Counted from the first letter of the stretch, positions 1 to 9,011 are shown. The stretch is DNA of 64,000 nt from an uncultured Clostridia bacterium (GCA_934501535.1 CAKSUM010000012.1:1-64000); one strand, 5' to 3'. The notes: a model not told the origin generated them from the sequence alone. Made by a program: numbers and translations.

Positions 1-362
1 AATTTTCCGCAGTACGAATCGCGGCGGTGGTCAAAATCCATTTTGCCGATTTCGTCCGGGTAAGCCTGAATATATATTGGCTTGCCGCAATGCTCCAATG
101 CCGCAATCGCGCCGTTTTCGTCACTGAAATTCGGCAGCGACATAATTACTCCGTCATACTCACCCTCGTGAGATTTCAGCCACTCGGCATATTTCCAGCC
201 CTCCTGGCGCGTTTCCACCGCACCGTAGCGCGTCAGCTCCTCCGGCGCAATTATGTAATCATAGCCGGCGTCGGTGACGGCTTTCACCATCTCCTCACGC
301 GCCCCGGCAATAAGACTCGCCGGGAAAAATCCCCGGTTTCCGAAATATAACGCAAATTTCAT
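1..362 (-). CDS. L-fucose/L-arabinose isomerase-like protein (partial, N-terminal 120 aa)
   Basis: The first 120 codons lie in the window; the gene runs off the left edge. The protein begins MKFALYFGNRGFFP and carries the segment GYDGVIMSLPNFSDENG-like (here EGEYDGVIMSLPNFSDEN) followed by HCGKPIYIQAYPD and DFDHRRDSYCGK. These are typical of the L-fucose isomerase/L-arabinose isomerase superfamily, cytosolic enzymes that interconvert aldoses and ketoses. The start ATG at 360-362 follows GGAGAT in the divergent spacer. It is transcribed away from a PocR/AraC regulator 136 bp upstream, which suggests sugar-responsive control by that neighbour. It probably belongs to the host chromosome rather than the element. 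The exact substrate cannot be told from this fragment. Confidence 0.8.
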   Translation of the reverse strand, partial: MKFALYFGNRGFFPASLIAGAREEMVKAVTDAGYDYIIAPEELTRYGAVETRQEGWKYAEWLKSHEGEYDGVIMSLPNFSDENGAIAALEHCGKPIYIQAYPDEIGKMDFDHRRDSYCGK

Positions 363-380
363 ATTGTTTATCTCCTATCC

Positions 381-397
381 GCCGCAAAATGTGCGGC
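381..397. promoter_or_regulatory. Inverted repeat in the divergent intergenic region
   Basis: GCCGCA-AAATG-TGCGGC is a 6-bp perfect inverted repeat between the isomerase-like gene and the regulator. It lies upstream of the -35 box of the regulator and just upstream of the isomerase start. It could be an operator or a short mRNA hairpin; no T-run follows, so it is not a clear terminator. Confidence 0.35.
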
Positions 398-414
398 ATA
401 TTTTTATATCTGTC

Positions 415-442
415 TTGATTTTATCAAATTTTATGATATAAT
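415..442 (+). promoter_or_regulatory. Promoter of the PocR/AraC regulator
   Basis: TTGATT at 415-420 and TATAAT at 437-442 are separated by 16 bp, about 57 bp upstream of the regulator's start codon. This is a good sigma-A type match. Confidence 0.6.
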
Positions 443-498
443 AATAGTTAAATTTATCTATATTTTTTGTAAATTTGTCCGAAAGGAGAATTGCGATT

Positions 499-1311
499 AT
501 GTTTCTCGCCGCAAAAACCGATGAACTTCGTTCAATAATGGAGTTATTCTATAATTTATCCGGAATAAGAATCGTCATTTTTGACAGTAATTTTCGTGAA
601 ATTATTGCATATCCGTCTGAAAAATGTGCACTTTGCCGCGAAATATGTTCAAAACAAAATTTAGTCAAAAAATGTACCGAGAGCGATACTGTATCTTTTG
701 AAAATTGCAGAAAAACCAGTGATATTGTTATATACAAATGTCACGCTGGTTTGGTGGAGGCAACTCTGCCGCTGTCATATGACGGAATGAACATCGGTTA
801 TGTCATGTTCGGACAGATTACCGACATAAATGACAGGACCGATTTGGATATATTTGTCGGGCAAATAAACAAAAAATACGGCGTAAACTGCACCACAAAA
901 GGGCTGAAATACAGAAATAAAAAGCAGATTGCAGCAGCGGCAAAACTGCTTGAAATCTGCACCGAATACATTATTCTGAAAGAAATGGTTGTGCCGCAAT
1001 GTGAAAGCATTGCAGCACTTGCCAAAAGATATATTTCCGTAAATTTACGCTCTGAAATAAAAATCAGTGACATTTGTGCATATGCAAAAACAAATCGTTC
1101 ACAGCTTTATGCAGCCTTTTCAGATGAGTACGGCATCGGAATTTCAGCCTATATTCGCAACAAACGTCTCGAATTTGCTTACGGTCTGCTGAAAAAGCAT
1201 ATTTCCGTAAGCGAGGCAGCGGAAAAAGCCGGATTTAACGATTACAGCTATTTCAGCCGCCTTTTCAAGAAAAAATACGGAATTTCACCATATAAAATTA
1301 CAAAGAAATAA
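499..1311 (+). CDS. AraC-family regulator with PocR sensory domain
   Basis: This is a 270-aa cytosolic transcription factor. Residues about 5-150 form a PocR-type ligand-sensing domain: a cysteine-rich stretch with CALCREIC and CxxC-like spacing, then CHAGLVEATLPL and GYVMFGQITD. Residues about 170-270 hold two helix-turn-helix motifs of the AraC type, ending with NDYSYFSRLFKKKYGISPYK. The ATG at 499 is preferred over a TTG at 475 because AGGAGA lies nine bases before it. Its divergent neighbour is an L-fucose isomerase-like gene, which it may control. It ends just before a bidirectional terminator. The ligand is unknown. Confidence 0.85.
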   Translation: MFLAAKTDELRSIMELFYNLSGIRIVIFDSNFREIIAYPSEKCALCREICSKQNLVKKCTESDTVSFENCRKTSDIVIYKCHAGLVEATLPLSYDGMNIGYVMFGQITDINDRTDLDIFVGQINKKYGVNCTTKGLKYRNKKQIAAAAKLLEICTEYIILKEMVVPQCESIAALAKRYISVNLRSEIKISDICAYAKTNRSQLYAAFSDEYGIGISAYIRNKRLEFAYGLLKKHISVSEAAEKAGFNDYSYFSRLFKKKYGISPYKITKK

Positions 1312-1327
1312 GATTTTATTTAACAAC

Positions 1328-1352
1328 AAAAAAGGGCTTTAAGCCCTTTTTT
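1328..1352. terminator. Bidirectional intrinsic terminator
   Basis: AAAAAAGGGCTT / AAGCCCTTTTTT forms a near-perfect hairpin with A- and T-runs on both sides. It separates the plus-strand regulator (ends 1311) from the minus-strand operon (ends 1351), and the last minus-strand stop codon overlaps its stem. It probably marks the end of the element's operon. Confidence 0.8.
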
Positions 1353-1734
1353 ATGCCGCAAACTCACTCTGTCTTGAAAGTATCAGTTTGCAGGCTGTTC
1401 CTATTTCATCAAGTTTCACGTACACATTCCGACCGCCTGTATAATCGTGGTCATTCCTTGCCTCGCGCACAAGAACGCGGTTATACCAGTCGTGCTCATA
1501 CCGGACATCGCCGATATTAAAATATACGCAGCGGTCATCATCGCCGCGAATAAAACCGGAAATATAGTAATATCCCCTGATATATATTCGCAGCGTATAG
1601 CCGCTGTCCCTAATCTGAGCCGTGATTTCCGCCTTTATATTTCTTGCAAAACGTATAAAGTCCTTTGCGGTTTTGTACTCCTCCGGCTCAAAGTTATAAT
1701 TATGCCACTTTTTAACATTTCTCGTCTTATACAT
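1351..1734 (-). CDS. Hypothetical protein, last gene of the operon
   Basis: A 127-aa basic, tyrosine- and arginine-rich protein with no domain I recognise. It has charged N-terminal helices (EPEEYKTAKDFIRFARNIKAEI) followed by short beta-like segments (YTLRIYIRGYYYISGFIRG). Two ATGs are close together: 1740, which overlaps the ParB-like stop as ATGA, and 1734. GGAGG sits only three bases before the first but nine before the second, so 1734 is chosen. It is translationally linked to the ParB-like gene and ends in the terminator. Function unknown. Confidence 0.65.
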   Translation of the reverse strand: MYKTRNVKKWHNYNFEPEEYKTAKDFIRFARNIKAEITAQIRDSGYTLRIYIRGYYYISGFIRGDDDRCVYFNIGDVRYEHDWYNRVLVREARNDHDYTGGRNVYVKLDEIGTACKLILSRQSEFAA

Positions 1735-1736
1735 TC

Positions 1737-2558
1737 TCATTTACCTCCGTTTCTTTTATACCACTCATCAAGTATTTTCCACAGTTCCGCCTCACACCGA
1801 CGCACGGAATACTCCTCGGGAAAGTAGCTCTTCAGCCGTTTTTGGTTTATCGAAATATTCTTTTCTTGCATTACCTCATCAAGAATATGATGAAGTGAAG
1901 AGCTGTCCAGCATTTCCTTTTCCGCAAGCTCGCGTATGCTGCGTGCCTGCTTACAGTTCACCGTACATTCCTCTTTTTCGATATGGTCATTCACCATATA
2001 CTGCGGACGGATTTTCAAAAATGATAGTTCAACGCCGCCGGTTAATGATATGATTTTCTTATCCACCTTGTCCAAAAGCTGAAAAATCAAATTCGTAAGC
2101 CGGATATACCTGCGTGCATTTCTGCCGCTCATATCATTTTGTGCACCCAACTCTTCCTCACTCCACATCTGGACACCGTGTCCAGATGTGCGTACGCCCT
2201 GGTGCTTAATCGCCTCATATTTCAGTCGATAAGCATAGGCTTTTTCGCTCGGCAGCAGATTTTCACGCTGGATATTGCTGTCTACAAGCAAAATTGCCGC
2301 CTCGTCATCATCCAGTCTGAACACGAACGCCGGTATTTCACTAAATCCGGCAATCTCGCAGGCACGCTTTCGCCTGTGTCCCGATATTATCTCATACCTG
2401 CCGTTATCTTTCGGACGCACGATTATCGGTATCAGCACGCCGTACTCGCATATGCTGTCCGCAAGCTCAAACATAGCGTCATCATCGCGAACAATATACG
2501 GGTGTTCGGAAAAGCTGTCCAATTTATCAATTCTTATTATCTCGGTTTTTTTATTCAT
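1737..2558 (-). CDS. ParB/RepB/Spo0J-type partition protein
   Basis: A 273-aa protein whose first ~110 residues are a ParB nuclease-like/CTP-binding domain: NPYIVRDDD-like start, ELADSICEYGVLIPIIVRP, then the family's IISGHRRKRACE motif and NIQRENLLPSEKAYAY. A helix-turn-helix region follows (MSGRNARRYIRLTNL). Family members bind parS-like DNA sites and spread or slide on DNA to segregate plasmids; some element versions act as regulators. The ATG at 2558 is eight bases from AGGG and is preferred to a GTG at 2567. It overlaps its neighbours on both sides. No ParA was seen in the window. ParB-like proteins also accompany ThiF/E2/JAB genes in PRTRC cassettes, which fits this operon. Confidence 0.85.
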   Translation of the reverse strand: MNKKTEIIRIDKLDSFSEHPYIVRDDDAMFELADSICEYGVLIPIIVRPKDNGRYEIISGHRRKRACEIAGFSEIPAFVFRLDDDEAAILLVDSNIQRENLLPSEKAYAYRLKYEAIKHQGVRTSGHGVQMWSEEELGAQNDMSGRNARRYIRLTNLIFQLLDKVDKKIISLTGGVELSFLKIRPQYMVNDHIEKEECTVNCKQARSIRELAEKEMLDSSSLHHILDEVMQEKNISINQKRLKSYFPEEYSVRRCEAELWKILDEWYKRNGGK

Positions 2559-3075
2559 TGCTTTCACCCTTCTTAATGATTTGCTCTATTGAATATGTCT
2601 CTCTCACTCTTTTCAAGCGCCGGTTATAGTCCGGCAGATTATGCTCCCACTGTTTTTGCGATAATTCATACAACCGCTTTGAGTTCTTCTCCCCGAGCGA
2701 AATCATCCGTATGTTTTGTATAATATTGGTTTTGTTTTCAACCAATATCATCAGAACCGCATAGCTTTCGCCGTCTTTTATCTTCTGCAGCCTGAACTCG
2801 TTATACAGCCGCATATTAAAAGGCATATCAAATTGCAGACATCTTCCAATCTGCAAACCGACAAAGGTAATCTCATCAATGTCGCATACCGAAAATTTAA
2901 TACTGCCACATTTGATTGCTCTTTTTTCTACCACAGATATATTACTAAGCCCTACCGTACACACGAGTACATTGTTATTTGCCTCGATTACCGCACCGTC
3001 TGCAGACATGGTTTTATCATATTTTTCACCTACGCTGTAGCGTGCATAGCTAATGCCATCATCATTTTTTATCAT
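2551..3075 (-). CDS. Hypothetical protein
   Basis: A 174-aa protein without a recognised domain. The first ~110 residues look beta-rich (VLVCTVGLSNISVV, EITFVGLQIGRCLQFDMPFN); the last ~50 are charged and helical (LYELSQKQWEHNLPDYNRRLKRVRETYS). GGAGG lies eight bases before the ATG. Its end overlaps the ParB-like gene's start by eight bases, so the two are probably translated together. Function unknown. Confidence 0.65.
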   Translation of the reverse strand: MIKNDDGISYARYSVGEKYDKTMSADGAVIEANNNVLVCTVGLSNISVVEKRAIKCGSIKFSVCDIDEITFVGLQIGRCLQFDMPFNMRLYNEFRLQKIKDGESYAVLMILVENKTNIIQNIRMISLGEKNSKRLYELSQKQWEHNLPDYNRRLKRVRETYSIEQIIKKGESNE

Positions 3076-3099
3076 ATATATTCCTCCTCATAATACACA

Positions 3100-3129
3100 G
3101 AAAGAGGACGCCCTGCGGCATCCTCTTTC
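3100..3129 (-). other. Intercistronic hairpin
   Basis: GAAAGAGGA and TCCTCTTTC (9 bp) flank a 12-base loop between the 326-aa gene (ends 3148) and the 174-aa gene (starts 3075). No T-run follows on either strand, so an mRNA processing or stability hairpin is more likely than a terminator. Confidence 0.5.
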
Positions 3130-3147
3130 CATATTTCAAGACAAACT

Positions 3148-4128
3148 TCACGCAGCCAAACCGTAAAGGTTCGCACTTTGCACATTCAGCATAAGCTGAT
3201 TACGCATACCCTCGAGCAGCGTAAAGTTTTCGTCCATTCCCGATAAATTTTGTTTCAACAAATCTTCATATTCTCTCTTTTTCCTCTGCAAGCCTTCGAT
3301 TTTCAGCGTCCAGCGGTCGAGTATCCGCTGCGAGCTGTTGCCGTTTCGTATCAGACGCGAGATATTTCGCTGATATTCCTCAATCTCACGTCCCATATCG
3401 GCGTAAAACTCGTGAGCCATCTTCTGCCGCTGCGTTTCATCATCGGCAACATACATTGAATTTGAGCTGATGTACTTTGCGTCTCTGCCGTCTGCATAGA
3501 CAAACAAATTTTCCTTTGCCAGAAGTGCGAAAAAATCCTCCAGCAAACCAAGCCTATGCATATAGTCCCTCGGTACAAAGTAGTGATGTCCCTTTGCGGA
3601 TATATTTATTGCGTGCAGCAATACCATATATTTTTCCACCATATTCTCAATGCTGTTATTCGATATGCAGTCGCGGTAAAGCTGAAAGCGTGTGTTTGCC
3701 TCATCAAAATACCGCACAATACGTTCATCGCCGCAAAGGTCGTGCCCTGAAAGCTGCATTATGCACTGCTCTTTATCAAGCGTGATATTCGCAAGCTTTT
3801 TATAGCTGTTGGTGCTGTCCAAAAGCGTCTCTTCAACAAGCTCACGCGACAGAATATTATCATCGCACCGCTTATTATCGCGGCAGTAGATTTTCAAGAC
3901 GTCCCTGTTTTCCTCCTGTATCCTGTCATAAATATTGCTCGTCGCACTCTTGAACGCATCGGTTACCGACGCTTTATCCGGCGTCTTTACGGGAAAGCCT
4001 ATCGCATCGCATATTTCCTGTACTCTTGCCCTTTTTACAATAAGCCGCGGAAAGGAATAGTACATATACTTTCCCATAATCTCCGACTGCTCACCGTTTT
4101 CCGTATTAATAATCATAAACTTAGACAT
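3148..4128 (-). CDS. Hypothetical element protein (DUF6744-like)
   Basis: A 326-aa cytosolic protein. It has a mixed N-terminal region with lysine/arginine-rich segments and a predicted coiled region near the C-terminus (EIEEYQRNISRLIRNG, RWTLKIEGLQRKKREYEDLL). From memory it resembles DUF6744 proteins found next to replication genes on phages and conjugative elements, but this is not certain. AGGAG lies nine bases before the ATG. It is the next gene after the primase and may take part in element replication. No catalytic motif is seen. Confidence 0.6.
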   Translation of the reverse strand: MSKFMIINTENGEQSEIMGKYMYYSFPRLIVKRARVQEICDAIGFPVKTPDKASVTDAFKSATSNIYDRIQEENRDVLKIYCRDNKRCDDNILSRELVEETLLDSTNSYKKLANITLDKEQCIMQLSGHDLCGDERIVRYFDEANTRFQLYRDCISNNSIENMVEKYMVLLHAINISAKGHHYFVPRDYMHRLGLLEDFFALLAKENLFVYADGRDAKYISSNSMYVADDETQRQKMAHEFYADMGREIEEYQRNISRLIRNGNSSQRILDRWTLKIEGLQRKKREYEDLLKQNLSGMDENFTLLEGMRNQLMLNVQSANLYGLAA

Positions 4129-4148
4129 ATGTTTGTTCTCCTTTCATT

Positions 4149-5210
4149 TTACGCTGCCGTCTGATACCGTGCCCTTGCCGCCATATAATCGTCAATGCCG
4201 TTATAGCGCGGATTCCAGTTATATTCCCTGTATTCCACGCCCATATCGGAAAGCACGGATTTTATCTTCCGCACAGCTGTTCTCACATTTTCATTCGTTC
4301 GCTTGTCCATATCCAGCATAATATTTATTCTCTCAATTCCCATTTGCAGGATTGTATCTGTAAGGTATTCCGTGGAATTTACGCCCGGAATTGCAAGGAA
4401 CAGCTTTCCGCCGGACAGAACGCTTGAAATATCGCTCTTCATCGGTCCTTCTGTCAGAAATGCAGTTTTTGACGTAACATCGCCGACCACATGCACCCAG
4501 CTTTTCGCACCGGTGCCGCCGCGGTAGCCGTTAGTCGAAAACCATCTGAACTTCTTGCCGTCGCCGCCGCATATATCAAGCCGCACCTGCAAGCCCTGGA
4601 TATATCCGTCCTTATCGCATACCGGGATAAATATTCCGCCGTTTTTGTTCGTATACATACACCACTCGCCATTATCTGCACGGAAAAATCCGGGAATGCC
4701 GTCAAGATTATGCTTTTGCGAAAGCCCGGCAATTACCTTTTTACGATAATTCATATCCTGCGGCATACTTTTATACATAAATCTGTGAATATCGTTAAAG
4801 TCCAGTCCCCTGCTCACAAGATTGTCATAGTGACGCGGTTCAAGCCTTAACATATTCAAAAAATCATAGTACACATTATGCCTGTCATAAAGACTTCGGA
4901 TCGGGTTTTCGGCTGTTTTGATAACCGACCTTGGCGGCGGACTGCCCGAACATTTTTCCCTCAGTTCCTCATACGCTTCACGGTTGCTTATATTATTGAC
5001 CTTTGCATAGAGCGAAACGCTGTTACCGCTTTCATTACACAAAAAGCAATGGAACCGTTCTTTATCGCGGTTTATTCCGAGGTGATATTTCTTATCACCG
5101 CAAAACGGACACCGTGCCTTGTATTCCGCCGCTTTGGTTTTTCTCTGATACAGCGATATACCGCACAGTCCGGCAACCTCAATAATATCAAAGTTCTCAT
5201 ACTCATACAT
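4149..5210 (-). CDS. DNA primase-like protein (CHC2 zinc finger and Toprim)
   Basis: A 353-aa protein. Residues 34-58 form a CHC2-type zinc finger (CPFCGDKK with C34 and C37, then HCFLC with C55 and C58). A Toprim domain follows, with E254 in LTEGPMKSD and D300/D302 in IMLDMDK, the acidic residues that bind metal in DnaG-type primases. It would make RNA primers for lagging-strand or transferred-strand synthesis. It is shorter than chromosomal DnaG (about 600 aa) and has no obvious helicase-binding domain, as is usual on mobile elements. Its ATG directly follows the stop of the Rad50-like gene. Confidence 0.85.
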   Translation of the reverse strand: MYEYENFDIIEVAGLCGISLYQRKTKAAEYKARCPFCGDKKYHLGINRDKERFHCFLCNESGNSVSLYAKVNNISNREAYEELREKCSGSPPPRSVIKTAENPIRSLYDRHNVYYDFLNMLRLEPRHYDNLVSRGLDFNDIHRFMYKSMPQDMNYRKKVIAGLSQKHNLDGIPGFFRADNGEWCMYTNKNGGIFIPVCDKDGYIQGLQVRLDICGGDGKKFRWFSTNGYRGGTGAKSWVHVVGDVTSKTAFLTEGPMKSDISSVLSGGKLFLAIPGVNSTEYLTDTILQMGIERINIMLDMDKRTNENVRTAVRKIKSVLSDMGVEYREYNWNPRYNGIDDYMAARARYQTAA

Positions 5211-6911
5211 TTATGCCGCCTCCTTCCTTTCCTGTCCGGAGTTTGACTGAACGGTAAGCTGTGTACGCTTTGCAAATGCGAGCATAACCTGGTTCGGCAT
5301 AGCGTCGATACTGCCGGTAATGCTTTCGGCATTATCTATATAGGTCGGATAGCAAAGCCCGGTAAGGCTCTGCAAAAGACGGGATACCTCAAGTCCCGCC
5401 CTGACCTTTTCCGAATTGGATATCCAGCGATAGTCCTTGCCGTCATATGTAAACCGAAAGGTGTCCTTGATTTCACCCGTCGATTTTACCACATCGAAAA
5501 GACGTATTGCCGCATGTTTCATCTTGAGCTTTGACAGCACCATTTCCGCACGCTTTGCCGCGAACTCGCCGAGTGCCGCAACTACCTTTTCAAGCGTTTG
5601 TATTTTCTCGGCAATCTCATCTCGCTGCTTTTCCAAGCCTTCAATTTTCTGCACTTCCTTTTCGGTATTGCACATAGCATCAACCTTTGCGGAATATATC
5701 TCCACCTGCTTTTTAAGCTCGGAAAGCTCGGCGTACTCTTCTTCCGAAAGACTGCCGCGGTCCTCTGCTTTTTCTCTTGCATTTATGCCGTCAATTTCCG
5801 CCTGCAGCTTCTTTATATCGTCCGCCTTGTACTTTTCAAAAACCTCGCGGCTTTTACCGTCAAGCTCCAAAAGCTTTTGAACCGCCTCGCGTGCGTTATG
5901 TCCTGCCGCCATCACTGCATCGACGTCCTTTTTAAATGCCGCGGCAATACCAGAAATATTATCCTTTGTAATAGAGGTATGACAGGTCGGACAGGTTTTG
6001 CCAACCTGTATATTTACCGCCTGTTTTTGATATTCCTTGTATTTCCGCCCCAGCAAGTCAAGTTCCGCCTTTGCCTTTGTTATTTCATCGGCGTATTTTG
6101 ACTGATAAGCTCTCGTCTTTGCCTCGGCAAGCTTCTGATAAAGCTCGTCTTTTTGCGACGCATCGCCTGCATCGGTATTTTCCGCCTCAGAGCCCTTCGA
6201 CTGCTTTTCTTCAAGCTCATTTTTGCGGTTTACAAGCTTTTCAAATTCCTTGATTACGGCATCGATATTTTTCTCAGCCTCGGAAAATTCCTTTTTTAGA
6301 GCGTCAATCTGACCCTCTATATGCAAGGCATTTTCACCAAGCTCGCGGATTTCCTTTCGCTTATCCTTAATGCACACCTCCGGTTCGGCAAAATCCTCCG
6401 ACTCAAGCAATACCTTTGCAGTATCGCTGAGCCTGTCAAGTATCTGCTTTTTCGGAATGGGCGGCATCAATTTTTGCAGAAAGTCCTTCCCGTCGCCTGC
6501 CAGCTTTTCTATGAAATACAGCGGATTTAAAATTGAGAGGAAAATATTTTTTTCCGCAAATACCTCCGCCATATCCGCCTGACGCATCGTGCGTCCGTCA
6601 AGAACAACCGCCGTGGTGTCGCCGTTTTTTGCACGACTCAGATTATGTACCTCGCCGTTTTCATCGGCAAAGCACACTTCTACCGACATTTTCTCCGACT
6701 CCGGATTTTTCAGTCTGTCACAGGAGCCCTCGCCCCAGAACGGTGTTCCGCAGAACGCATAACTGACAGCGTCGGCAAGGGTGGTTTTACCCTCACCGTT
6801 TGCGCCGGCTATATACGTCAGCTTATTCATACTGACCTCGAACGGTTCTTTAAATCGCTTAAATCCCTCCATTTTTACTTTTAACACGGTAATTTTTTTA
6901 ATTCTGTCCAT
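5211..6911 (-). CDS. Rad50/SbcC-like ATPase
   Basis: A 566-aa SMC-family ATPase. Walker A is GANGEGKTT (residues 36-44). Long coiled-coil arms (about 180-480) are interrupted by CPTC at 307-310, resembling a zinc hook. The C-terminal lobe has a degenerate signature (SEKVRAGLEVSRLL) and a Walker B-like YIDNAES. Such proteins organise or process DNA ends, usually with a nuclease; no SbcD-like nuclease is seen here. Two ATGs follow GAGGAG, at 6917 and 6911; the second has the better spacing of eight. It lies between a Rad52-like annealing protein and a primase, which suggests a recombination/repair role. Confidence 0.85.
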   Translation of the reverse strand: MDRIKKITVLKVKMEGFKRFKEPFEVSMNKLTYIAGANGEGKTTLADAVSYAFCGTPFWGEGSCDRLKNPESEKMSVEVCFADENGEVHNLSRAKNGDTTAVVLDGRTMRQADMAEVFAEKNIFLSILNPLYFIEKLAGDGKDFLQKLMPPIPKKQILDRLSDTAKVLLESEDFAEPEVCIKDKRKEIRELGENALHIEGQIDALKKEFSEAEKNIDAVIKEFEKLVNRKNELEEKQSKGSEAENTDAGDASQKDELYQKLAEAKTRAYQSKYADEITKAKAELDLLGRKYKEYQKQAVNIQVGKTCPTCHTSITKDNISGIAAAFKKDVDAVMAAGHNAREAVQKLLELDGKSREVFEKYKADDIKKLQAEIDGINAREKAEDRGSLSEEEYAELSELKKQVEIYSAKVDAMCNTEKEVQKIEGLEKQRDEIAEKIQTLEKVVAALGEFAAKRAEMVLSKLKMKHAAIRLFDVVKSTGEIKDTFRFTYDGKDYRWISNSEKVRAGLEVSRLLQSLTGLCYPTYIDNAESITGSIDAMPNQVMLAFAKRTQLTVQSNSGQERKEAA

Positions 6912-6951
6912 AAACATTACTCCTCTTATTCTTGTGATGTCCAATGTAACA

Positions 6952-7725
6952 TCAAGCCGCAATATCGTAGCTTGTTAAAATATTGCACACGCCTGCCGGG
7001 GTTTTGTGCCGTTTTATATGAACATTGGTAATCCGCGTGCCGTTTTGCAGTCTGTTGTCCACGCCCTGCATATATGCCTTATACCTCGTTCCGTTCCGGC
7101 TGAATATGAGTGCACTTTTATCCGCCTGCGTTTCCACCGCATTTATTTCAAATACGTGAGCTTCTTTGTTTTCCGGCGTTTTTTCAGACTCCGGCGGTTT
7201 TTGCTTTGTATCGCCTGCCTCCTTGCCGAAAATTTCAGCGACCGTATCGGCATATATCCTGTCAAGCTCTGCCTGTGCGTCATCGGTGATATAGAAGTTT
7301 TTACCCCATTTTTTTACCGACACCTTCTCGGCATTGAACTGATACAAATATCTGCCTATATTCCACTTAACCGCAGCCCGTTTAAATGCATCGGAAAGAC
7401 CGCCCTTTATCGGCTCGCGGTCGGTATTCTCCGCACCGTCGGTTTTGCCGATCCATTCGCCCAGCTCTTCATCATAAATATATATGGTGCAAAGCTGTGC
7501 ATATATCTGCTTGCCGCTTTTGTCGATACCGCGCCATTCGCGGTAATCGTCACGCCAGCGGTTCTGCCCGACAACACTGTCAAGCCTGTCGGCAATGGCA
7601 CGTGCGTCAAGGTACGGCACTGCCCGTCCTACCGATTTTTGCTCGTCCACATTCTGCAGACGCCATTTGACGTCATCCCTCGGAAAAGGTTTTCCGAATT
7701 CCTCTAAGTATTTGTTCTTGTCCAT
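6952..7725 (-). CDS. Rad52/DdrA-like single-strand annealing protein
   Basis: A 257-aa protein. Residues about 15-150 match the Rad52/22-like annealing fold: KPFPRDDVKWRLQNV, then VPYLDARAIADRLDSVVGQNRW, and the signature-like GGLSDAFKRAAVKWNIGRYLY. Such proteins bind single-stranded DNA and anneal complementary strands, a common phage and element recombination function. The C-terminal ~100 residues are variable, with a small beta-rich domain. GGAGGAG precedes the ATG. It is upstream of the Rad50-like ATPase, with SSB encoded elsewhere in the element. Confidence 0.85.
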   Translation of the reverse strand: MDKNKYLEEFGKPFPRDDVKWRLQNVDEQKSVGRAVPYLDARAIADRLDSVVGQNRWRDDYREWRGIDKSGKQIYAQLCTIYIYDEELGEWIGKTDGAENTDREPIKGGLSDAFKRAAVKWNIGRYLYQFNAEKVSVKKWGKNFYITDDAQAELDRIYADTVAEIFGKEAGDTKQKPPESEKTPENKEAHVFEINAVETQADKSALIFSRNGTRYKAYMQGVDNRLQNGTRITNVHIKRHKTPAGVCNILTSYDIAA

Positions 7726-7735
7726 ATACTCCTCC

Positions 7736-8401
7736 TCAAGCCCGGTTTATGAAGTCCGAAAGCGTTTCCCCGTTTTGCACAAGCACATCGGAATAATAGA
7801 AATCCGGATCCTTATCCTTCAGATATTCCAAAAGGTCTCGGTATTCCATATTCAGCTTTGTGTTGTACTTACAGTACAAATCGTTGTTGTCCGGCATGGA
7901 GAAAATGTAATACGGCATTGTTTCAAGCTGAGCAAGACTTTTCACGGTCGGCAGCTGATTACCGCCGGTACACATCTTATAGTCCGAGACATTTGAAAAC
8001 GGATATTCATACAGGATTGTATTCTCCGTCAGCTTGCCGTTTTCCGCCACCGTAACCTTAACCGATGTCACTTTTCCGTATCTGTCCACCCAAAAGCCGT
8101 AGATTAACCGCGGCAGCGGAAAATCGCGATACAGAGTCTTTTCATACGTAAGGTTCATTCTCCTTTCCTTTAATTCCAGTACAACAAAACGGTTGAATGT
8201 CTTTGGATCCTCGCGGTATGCAATGCACCCTGCGGGCAAAATTCCTGTATTGCATTCGGTTACCTCAGATGATTTGCTGACAATATCGCAAAATCTGTTG
8301 ATATCGATAATCTTATGCTTTTTAACCTTTCCCACAGTATAGTCTGCCTCAATATTCAGCTCATTGTTTATCCGAAAGCTCATTCCTATTAAATCCTTCA
8401 T
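7736..8401 (-). CDS. E2-like protein of the PRTRC-B/Prok-E2_D type
   Basis: A 221-aa protein. Residues about 53-175 match the prokaryotic E2 family D: ILPAGCIAYRED, FPLPRLIYGFWVDRYGKV, then YPFSNVSDYKMCTGGNQLP with the conserved cysteine C144 in the CxGG setting. In ubiquitin-like systems an E2 accepts a Ub-like protein from the E1 on a cysteine; here the function is inferred from fold and neighbours. The E1-like (ThiF) and JAB genes are about 2.5 kb upstream in the same operon. The ATG at 8401 overlaps the preceding stop as ATGA, which rules out longer N-terminal extensions. Confidence 0.75.
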   Translation of the reverse strand: MKDLIGMSFRINNELNIEADYTVGKVKKHKIIDINRFCDIVSKSSEVTECNTGILPAGCIAYREDPKTFNRFVVLELKERRMNLTYEKTLYRDFPLPRLIYGFWVDRYGKVTSVKVTVAENGKLTENTILYEYPFSNVSDYKMCTGGNQLPTVKSLAQLETMPYYIFSMPDNNDLYCKYNTKLNMEYRDLLEYLKDKDPDFYYSDVLVQNGETLSDFINRA

Positions 8402-9000
8402 CGCTCCGCCTCCGCATTTCCGTATTTTTCTCTGAGCAGTTTTAGCTCTGTTGTGTACTTTGCAAAAATTGTAATAAGAGCCACAGACAAGTCTGTTACA
8501 TAGCAACAGCAATTGTTATAATCCATATTGATACGTATTGCACTTGCATATTTATGATTGATTTTTGTCATCAGGCTGCACCACATTGAACCGCACGCAT
8601 AACATTCGGTATTAAGCAGCCACACCTTGACAAAATCAGTCATCTCACGTCTTTTTATCTGATATTCCCGGCAGGATATCAACCTCTTACTGTAAAGCCT
8701 GTAAAGCTCGCGATAATATTCGGTCATATCCGTGCTTGAAAAAAAGTATTTGATATACAGCTCTTCTCCGTCTTCATCAAAACTTCCGTCATCGTTTCGT
8801 TCATACACAGGCTCGACATTCACAAATTCCGCTGAATCACGCAAAATTTCATTCTCAATCTCATAATAGCTGTCGCCATCTAAGCTGACACCCCGGAAAT
8901 GATACAAGATATTTTTTGCACCCGCATCATAACCGTATTTTACTTTTTCCAGAACATCAAAGAATGTGGATATATCCGGATTATTAAAAATTTCATTCAT
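8398..9000 (-). CDS. Hypothetical protein
   Basis: A 200-aa protein with no recognised family. It is acidic in the first half (VYERNDDGSFDEDGEEL) and cysteine-rich towards the end (NTECYACGSMWCSLM and NNCCCYV), which might bind metal. AGGAG lies eight bases before the ATG at 9000 and only two before another at 9006, so the shorter form is chosen. It is translationally coupled to the E2-like gene by an ATGA overlap, so a role with the E2 is possible but unproven. Confidence 0.6.
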   Translation of the reverse strand: MNEIFNNPDISTFFDVLEKVKYGYDAGAKNILYHFRGVSLDGDSYYEIENEILRDSAEFVNVEPVYERNDDGSFDEDGEELYIKYFFSSTDMTEYYRELYRLYSKRLISCREYQIKRREMTDFVKVWLLNTECYACGSMWCSLMTKINHKYASAIRINMDYNNCCCYVTDLSVALITIFAKYTTELKLLREKYGNAEAER

Positions 9001-9011
9001 ATGCATGTCTC

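Noticed and set aside
381..397. Intrinsic terminator between the isomerase-like and regulator genes
   Set aside because: The inverted repeat has no T-run and lies between divergent genes.
5598..6101. 167-aa plus-strand frame within the Rad50-like gene
   Set aside because: Shadow of a coiled-coil coding region; composition is skewed and no motif is present.
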